Positions 57,638 to 64,000 of a stretch of DNA of 64,000 nt are shown here, one piece after another. Below the pieces are notes generated by a model. That model ran no database searches and was not told the origin of the DNA. It was given only the letters and a program-made list of their open reading frames with translations. The number at the start of each line of letters is the position of its first letter. The stretch's first letter is position 1. The translations under genes were made by a program, and so were the position numbers. Origin of the DNA: Cricetomys ansorgei. Lineage: Eukaryota > Chordata > Mammalia > Rodentia > Nesomyidae. Location of the stretch: the NCBI GenBank assembly GCA_026225945.1, contig JAMJFZ010001133.1, positions 7,584,501-7,648,500 of the forward strand. The letters are read 5' to 3'.

Positions 57638-57888
57638 GCATATATACATATATATGTATATATACACACATATACATATATGTGTGTATATATGTATATA
57701 TATACACACACACACATATATATATATACTCATATAGGTACATATACCTATATATATACATATGCACACATATAGTATATATACACATATATACATATGC
57801 ATATATATAAATACGTACATACATACATATATATGTGTGTGTATGTGTGTGCGTGTGGTGTGTGTATGTGTGCTTGTGTATACACATA
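57638..57888. repeat. Long compound TA/CA/TG microsatellite
   Basis: About 250 bases of mostly alternating purine-pyrimidine dinucleotides (TATATACACACA, TATATGTGTGTATATA, GTGTGTATGTGTGTGCGTGTG). It includes a perfect inverted repeat ATATAGGTA-CATA-TACCTATAT (57732-57753). Five overlapping frames on both strands come from this stop-poor repeat and are not genes. Confidence 0.95.
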
Positions 57889-58046
57889 CCTGGCTCCTCC
57901 AGGGGCCAGAAGAGTGCATTAGATACCCTGTGACTGTAGAACTGTACTTGCAGTTGTGATCTGTCATGTAGTTGCTGGAAATCAAACCCAGATCATCTGT
58001 AAGGATAGCTTGTACTCTTAACCACTATGCTATCTCTCTGTACCCC
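57889..58046 (-). mobile_element. B3 SINE, minus orientation
   Basis: The plus strand reads CTCCTCCAGGGGCCAGAAGAG, then TGCATTAGATACCCTGTGAC, ACTTGCAGTTGTGATCTGTC, GGAAATCAAACCCAGATCATC and TACTCTTAACCACTATGC followed by TATCTCTCTGTACCCC, which is B3 reversed with its tRNA-like head at the right. The large microsatellite to the left probably grew from its CA-rich 3' end. Confidence 0.88.
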
Positions 58047-59489
58047 TGTAAATTCTCTTTTAATAAAAAAATCATATAAATAATGAAAACTTTAAATCCT
58101 ATGGGGCACATAACCATTATTTTTTTCTAGTATTTTTTCTTAATTGACAAGAACAGTTTTACTCACTGGGAATGGACAGGTATGGACCTCCAGAGGTACT
58201 GCATGCTCTCTGTAAAAAATTCTCCATTATATAAATATAATTCCAAACACTGATAATTTACTGAATTGAAAAACATGGAAATAATGCAGTAAGATCAGAG
58301 GATAAAGTTCAAATGTAAACCTCAGTTTAAGGGAAAGAGGACACTCATAATGTTGTTGGATGAAAAATCCCAGTACAAGGTACAAACTACCTCTGTGAGA
58401 TACTTTGAGCAGATAGGCTTCTGAGACACCTCAACCATGTATGCTGTTGCAGCTGCTGCTGTTGTATGTCAGATCGATTTGGTAGTACTTTTGTTGAGGG
58501 TACTGCTTGCATTGTTTTCAGGACAACAGAAATCAATACAGGAGGAAGTTGAAAGCACCCTCTCTGCTAGTCAGAAGGAACAACTAGGGAAGGCTTCCGG
58601 GACATAATTTCCACCAATAAGTCCTCTCTTTATCGGTCTTCTGAGCATAGCACAAATATATAAAGCAAGTTACTCCTCCTGGGACTTTTGGGAACAACTA
58701 TAATTGGCACACTCAACTGCCTTGTAATCGTATTTCAGGCCTGTTCCATAGGAGGGAACTAATATTAATACACTGAATCTAGAAAAAAGCCTGTGGCTAA
58801 GGAGGGCATAGCTCTCAGTGAATTGGCTGATATAATTTTGATAAATGCTTATATTGTATCTATCAAATACCTTTCTAAAACTTTGTAGAATGAAGTTGGG
58901 GAAAAGATAAAGGCAGAAAGAGGAGACAAAAAAGAAATAGAGATGATATAACAATCTGAAATTTGTTGCTCAGGAGGCTACCAAGATCATTTGATAAGAA
59001 TTTCAGACTGTTTGTCTCACCAAATTCACATGGAATTGTGTTTCTGGTTAAATGGCTGTCGTATATAATATTCCCACATATATTTTGAAAATTTTTTAAA
59101 CCACTGGTTAATAGATACAAAAGTTTACTGAGGATTGAATCAATCACATAGTTAAATTTATAAAATATTAAGCATTTTATGAATACTCAAATATATTAAT
59201 GAGTTAGTTTTTACATATGGAAATTTTCATCACTAAATATGTAACAGTATTCCAGGTTCATTTTAATTCTTGAAAAACTGTGAGCATAATGTTGCAACTA
59301 GAAAAAATGTTTACACATATATAGTTATGGTTAAGTAAGCTGTTTCAATATTGGAAAACTATTATACTGCAAAATTATTTTTTAAAATACCTTTAAAGTA
59401 AATGTATGTGTGAAACATGGCAGCTCTGTGGAAAATACCTAAGTGAATGAATGTAAAGAATGAATCATTGATTTTTAACTCATGGCTTC
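58047..59489. other. Unassigned sequence
   Basis: No named repeat. 58390-58760 has higher complexity (a GCAGCTGCTGCTGTTG patch and a TATAAAGC box near 58660) and could be an unfamiliar LTR. Antisense frames at 58670-58954 and 58875-59147 show no domain. Confidence 0.4.
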
Positions 59490-59640
59490 AGAAGACTGAG
59501 CCTATGGTTGCTTGGCCCCATCACTTTGGGCTGTGGGAAGACAGAGTTTAATGTTAGAGTCGAGAAATTCACCTCGTGAGGGGCCAGAAAGAATCAGGAA
59601 GGAGTGGATACAAGATTTGTCTTTGCAGAACATTTTCTTG
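59490..59640 (-). mobile_element. MaLR-type LTR fragment, minus orientation
   Basis: AAGACTGAGCCTATGGTTGC, TTGGCCCCATCACTTTGGGC, TGTGGGAAGACAGAG and TTCACCTCGTGAGGGGCCAG read as the reverse complement of the middle of a rodent MaLR-type LTR (CTCATGGCGGCC and GGCCTGTGGTGAGGCAGA in reversed copies). It is only a partial copy. Confidence 0.45.
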
Positions 59641-59746
59641 GGAAACCTACTTTTGCCAATTATGTGTTACATCCAAATCATGCAATAAATCACAAATGGT
59701 GTGCACATTTACTACATCAGAGCCCTTTGCATTTGTGCTTGTTTGA

Positions 59747-60112
59747 GTGAGATGTGGTTTATAAGTATGAACATCAGAATATTTGGTTCACAGTTGGAAG
59801 CTGTTTGGGAAGGATTAGGGGGTGTGGTATTGGTTTGGAGGTCTATCAGTGAGAGAAGGGCATTTAAGATTTCCAAAGCCTTCCAGGATCACTAGTTAGC
59901 TCTTCCTGCTTCTGGTTCATAGGCCTAGACATGAACTTCCAGCTGCATGCCTGTCTGACTACTGAAATGCTACTGGCCATGTCAGTGATAGATTCCTATC
60001 CCTCTGGAACTGTAAGCCAAAACAACCTCTCCATATTATAAATTGCCTTTTTCTATAAGCCATGTGCTTTTTTTTTTAATCAAAGCAACAGAAAAGTATC
60101 TAATACAGCATC
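59747..60112 (+). mobile_element. MaLR-type LTR, plus orientation, near full length
   Basis: It starts TGAGATGTGGTTTATAAG and continues TTGGTTCACAGTTGGAAGC, TGTTTGGGAAGGATTAGGGG, GTGTGGTATTGGTTTGGAGG and CCCTCTGGAACTGTAAGCC, then AAAACAACCTCTCC. It ends CAAAGCAACAGAAAAGTATC followed by TAATACAG. This is the block order of ORR1/MT-type MaLR LTRs, which share their end with THE1/MST of other mammals. The 64-codon frame 59701-59895 crosses its 5' edge and is not a gene. Confidence 0.7.
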
Positions 60113-63100
60113 AAATCAATTCCCAAGAGCCCTCAATCCAGCAAACAGCAAACAAGTTTTTAAGCTGTATCATTTTAGTTACATTTCATACCTAAAACAT
60201 TACACTATCTGGCTATTGTTAAGAAATTTAGTAGAATAAATAATATGTCAGGATCTTCAACAATCTGAGATCAGACTTGTCTTCTCAAAGTATTTCACTT
60301 AAATTGTAAAAATATGTCATTATTTTTCCAATTTTAAATGTCCTTTATAAGTTATGTACTAATACTTTTTGCTATTACCTTATACTCCTAGAAGATGTCA
60401 TATGCTGATGGGGTACAATTTTAAAGGAGATATTAGAACTAACCCTTGCCTATATAATTTAAAAATTATACAGCAATGAAATATATATACATATATATAA
60501 TATATATACATATTTAATATTTTATTTAATGTGCATACAGCTATAAAACTTTAAGATGCTTATATTCATCTAAATATTTTTGATTTGAAATTGAAAGCAC
60601 AATTTTCTTATATATATTTAAAATATTATCTCCAGAAAGTGATGTTTGTAACATGTAGGGAAGGAATAAAAATTAGGCAAAGAGGTATAGTAAAAAGACA
60701 CATTAGAAAAATCTAATAAAGAATAAATATATATTCCTTATACACTGTAAAACTTGTTTCTATCCATATGAGGTTGCATATTTGCATATACTTTATTTCA
60801 AGCAATGAATGGAAAATAGAATAAAATATTAAAATATATTCATCAATTATTCATTTCATAATTTATGTAAAATAATAGTACTCTATTACCAAACAGATAT
60901 CACATCAGTAAGTTACATTTCACTGTGAACTTGTGGCAAGCAATTCATGAAGATAACTTCAGGAGTTTGTATATTTTAACAATTTGAATGGTTCTCCTGG
61001 GAGGAAGGAAATGCTCTCCAATCTTGAGGTATTTGGAATTAATATTCACAGTGTGGATTACACACCACACTCTTTCCTTCTACATATGAGTTCTATGGTG
61101 GTTTGGGACTTCTTCAGCTACATGTATCCATCCATTTGTCTTCGATCCCAGAACAATTTATAATTGTTCAGCATGAAGTAACAAGGTATTATTTTAAATT
61201 TTCCTTTGATTACCTATAAAAGTAGAAATAAACTTTAAGAAAAGAAAATATGCACTTGTTGTTCTTAACACATCTTAAAGAGATTTCAAAAATAGCACAC
61301 TCACTGCAGGTAAATAATGTTTTTCTCAACATCACTTGTAAGGAATAATCTTCTTTGTGACTAGTCGCGTGAGAATCAAGTGATTAGAGATAGTCAAGCA
61401 ATTGGGCACCATGATTCTCAAGGATTATTTAAAAATAAAACACAGGAATATTTCAAACGAATACAAACTATAATATAAAAAAATAAAATGTTACTCAGTA
61501 TTCAGTATAATAGACCACAAACTAAGTATTTGTACATCTTAAGTTAGTTAAGTTCTTGGAAGTCTCAACTAAGAAGTTGAGTATAGTCCTCAATTCTATT
61601 TCAATTCCTCAACACAATAATGTTTGGGAAGTCAGTGCTAAAATATTGACTACCTAAAAATTTACTTAGAAATGAACTTTGCCAAGGCACTTTTCTATGT
61701 CTATCTCAGAAGCTCATCTCAGTCATATTACTTTTAAAGAAATGGAACTATGGTGTACAGGTATACTTAGTAAGCATTAGAATAATATACATATTCCAAA
61801 TTCAATAAACTTTGCCTTTTCTAAGGTAATTCTCTGTTCCCTTTTAAAAATAACTACCTTATGATCATTTAATAATGGGCTGAAGAGATGGCATAGCCAA
61901 TAATAGCAACTGCAGCTGCCCCAGGGGAATCTAGTTTAGAGGGAGAAACAGGAAGAGAGACATGTTGAAATAATATTATGATTTCTAAATAATAAATAAA
62001 ATAAGTTATTATAAAATATGTGTCTGTACTTGACATTTAAGGGCAATTGTTCAACTCTCTATTTTGTATCCTTATCACCCATGAAATTCACATATATTCC
62101 ATAGGGTGAATAATACATTCACCCTATCTCATTCCCAAAGTCTTATTAGCAGAGTCCAAATGATGTAAGTATTATCAACTCAAAAATTTTCATATCATGT
62201 TTTCTAAGTTACCTTTGAGAGAGATGATGTGTCCATGATGTTTCTTCAGGTATAAGATTCTACAGAATCTTGTGGATTGATACTTATGCAGTGAAGATCC
62301 ATGCTGTGAATATAAGGAACCACATATGTATTTCATGGACAAACTCTCTACGCCTGGTCACGCTGACCTGATACATTAGATTCGAAATCACATACTTCAC
62401 TAATATATTCTCTAAAATGTTATTCAGTTTCCCCTTGAAATATTTCAACAGCAGCTTTTACTATCATTTGAGACAAAAATACACTAAGAACTTTACAAAT
62501 GGTGATGGACAGACATTTTTTTTCTTAACAGTTTCTTTACACACATATTAATTTTCTTATGCTTTACTATAAGCTACAAGCCACCAGATCACACCCTTAA
62601 TGCTCTTCAGGGAAATGTACTTAGTACTGATACTCATTGTAACAGTGCCCTCTCTACTCAATACAGTAGACATTTAAGCCAGTCCTTGCTGACACAGAGT
62701 TCATCTTTGCTCCAGTGCATATGACACATCTTATCCTCCATATCAGTCTTCCACAGAAGTTGTTTCAATGTTCATTATTTCTACTAACATTTCTCTTGAT
62801 GAAACAGGAAATTTGTCATAGGTTTCAATTTGGGAAGTTTTGCATTATTACTAATTCCAAAGAAAGTTTCATTTCAAAAACCACTTCTCTCTTGTGAACC
62901 AATATCTTAGTTATCTTCTATAGGACTCTCCCATCAATTTTCCAAGACTAGATTGTTTTTGCAAAATCAGTTCACTATCTGTTACCTCTATAGGATAGAA
63001 ATGTAAAACCTACAATTCAGCAAGATAATATTTCCCTGAAGACTCCAGGGAAGAATTCTTCTTTGCTTCTTCCAACCTATACCAGTTCTGGCAAGTCTTT

Positions 63101-63354
63101 GCAATGTTGTAGTAGAACTCTATATGCTGCCTACTTTCATATAGCCTTTTTCACTTATAACCTTTGGATTTAGAGCTCATTGCAAATTCAGTATTACTCT
63201 GTCATAAGAATCTTAAATAACTGTATCTGTAAAGGCTCTAATCTCTAACATGATTACATTTTGATCTGGCAAATAGACATTAATGTCATAGAACAATGTC
63301 AGAGACAACTTATACAGTAGCATTTAATCCTTTAATATGGTAGCAAGGCTGCTC
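60113..63354. other. Unassigned AT-rich sequence
   Basis: More than 3 kb without a recognised element. A TA-rich tract lies at 60480-60515, and a lone GGGCTGAAGAGATGGCA word at 61876-61892 looks like the start of a tRNA-derived SINE but does not continue. The 60-codon frame 62715-62897 is unassigned. Confidence 0.5.
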
Positions 63355-64000
63355 TAGGGTGGAAAGAATTTTAGTACACACTTTTATTCCCAGTATTCAA
63401 AAGGCAGTGGTAGCACATGCCTTTAATCCCCATGACAGAAACAAGTAAAAGGAGAATAGGAAGCTGAGATAGGGGCAGAGCTCAGAAAAAGTAAATGTCA
63501 GACAGGAAGCATGACATCTGAGATGAATCAGAGTGAAACAGGCAATGTGACAAATCAGAGGAAGAGTTAGCAGAGTAAGTCTGAGTGAGGAGATGCCCAA
63601 TTCTTAGGATAGAAAAGGCAGGCTGTCAGCTCAGAGAGTGAGGCAATAAATCAGACAAGACATAGAGTTTAGCAGAAAGAGAGTAAGTTTGGGAGAATCA
63701 ACTAACAATAGTATGAGTCAGTTTGAAGCTGTGCAAAGCAATTCAGTCAGAGAAGTTGTGGGAGTCAGACAGAGTCAGACAGAATCAGAAGAGTTCAGTC
63801 AGAAACAGTCAGCTAGCTCAGATCAGTTTGAACCAGCAGTTTTGAGAAAGTGTTTGAGCCAGAACAGCAAGAGAGTTGAACCAGCCAACCAGAAAAGTCA
63901 GTTGAATTCATTACAGCTCTGAGTTCAGAGGAAGGTAGTCACAGTGAGCTCAGTCAGCAGAAAGTCTCAGAGGTTGAAACATTTTAGGTATCATGATTAG
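63355..64000 (+). mobile_element. LTR-like repeat, copy 3 of 3, cut by the window end
   Basis: It starts with a B1-like word GGTAGCACATGCCTTTAATCCC (63409-63430), then GATAGGGGCAGAGCTCAG, and continues with many GTCAG/CAGTCAGA words. From 63680 it aligns to copy 2 (49441 on) word for word with moderate divergence: AGTTTGGGAGAATCAACTAAC, GAGTCAGTTTGAAGC, GAAACAGTCAGC, TTGAACCAGC. The 77-codon frame 63689-63922 and the antisense frame 63397-63600 are incidental; they are Q/S-rich because of the GTCAG words. Confidence 0.65.

Noticed and set aside
57539..57985. Five overlapping Y/I/H/T-rich frames
   Set aside because: All are products of the compound TA/CA/TG microsatellite and are open on both strands at once.
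58439..58475. CTG/CAG triplet expansion
   Set aside because: Only a handful of imperfect GCTG/GTTG units; too short to call a trinucleotide repeat.
61868..61960. B2/B3 SINE suggested by GGGCTGAAGAGATGGCA
   Set aside because: Only the first 17 or so bases match; the B-box and body do not follow.
63689..63922. 77-codon Q/S/E-rich frame resembling a low-complexity regulatory protein
   Set aside because: The composition follows from repeated GTCAG/CAGA words of the LTR-like element, and copy 2 does not keep the frame.

Overview
The window looks like nuclear DNA from a muroid rodent, in a gene-poor, AT-rich, heavily decayed intergenic (or long intronic) stretch. The evidence is the interspersed repeats recognisable by eye on both strands: B1, B3, B4, ID-like and RSINE1-type SINEs, old rodent L1 3' ends (Lx-like), L1 ORF2 fragments, MaLR-type LTRs, and many (CA)n/(TG)n microsatellites. 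I saw no typical house-mouse B2, and the B1 copies share a non-mouse diagnostic change, so I would not assign the window to Mus. The species is left open.

No protein-coding gene is supported. Every open frame examined is short (at most 147 codons) and lies in a microsatellite, in a transposon, or in sequence with no recognisable family. I saw no tRNA or rRNA gene, CRISPR array, or bacterial or phage feature.

Layout. 0-11 kb: sparse repeats, namely B1 (869-1051, 3478-3661, 9820-9956), an ID-like piece, B4, RSINE1, CA/TG tracts and a MaLR-like LTR at 10.87-11.17 kb. 11-20 kb: an L1 3' end, then long unassigned AT-rich sequence with one RSINE1 and one B1. 20.6-21.5 kb: a compositionally distinct, CpG-dense island that looks like an old LTR plus flank. 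22-35 kb: scattered L1 3' ends on both strands, a B1, a B3, and the first copy of an unnamed LTR-like family (26.56 kb). 35-38.2 kb: two B3 copies. 38.56-42.1 kb: the largest element, a 5'-truncated L1 on the minus strand with decayed reverse transcriptase. 42.1-44.7 kb: B4, a striking heptanucleotide satellite, an L1 endonuclease fragment, B1 and B3. 46.9-51.5 kb: B1 remnant, MaLR-like LTR, second copy of the LTR-like family, L1 3' end. 54-60.1 kb: AT dinucleotide tracts, an L1 3'-end remnant, LTR-type repeats, B3. 60.1-63.3 kb: no recognised element. 63.35-64 kb: third copy of the LTR-like family, running off the window.

Nothing here works together as a pathway. The biology visible is the accumulation, nesting and decay of retroelements, plus local tandem-repeat growth. 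The items most worth a second look are the CpG-dense island at 21.1-21.5 kb, the two-phase heptamer array at 42.5-42.75 kb, the shared B1 variant, and the unexplained 55.6-57.6 kb block. I do not see a convincing undescribed system. All family names come from memory of consensus sequences and were not confirmed by a database search.
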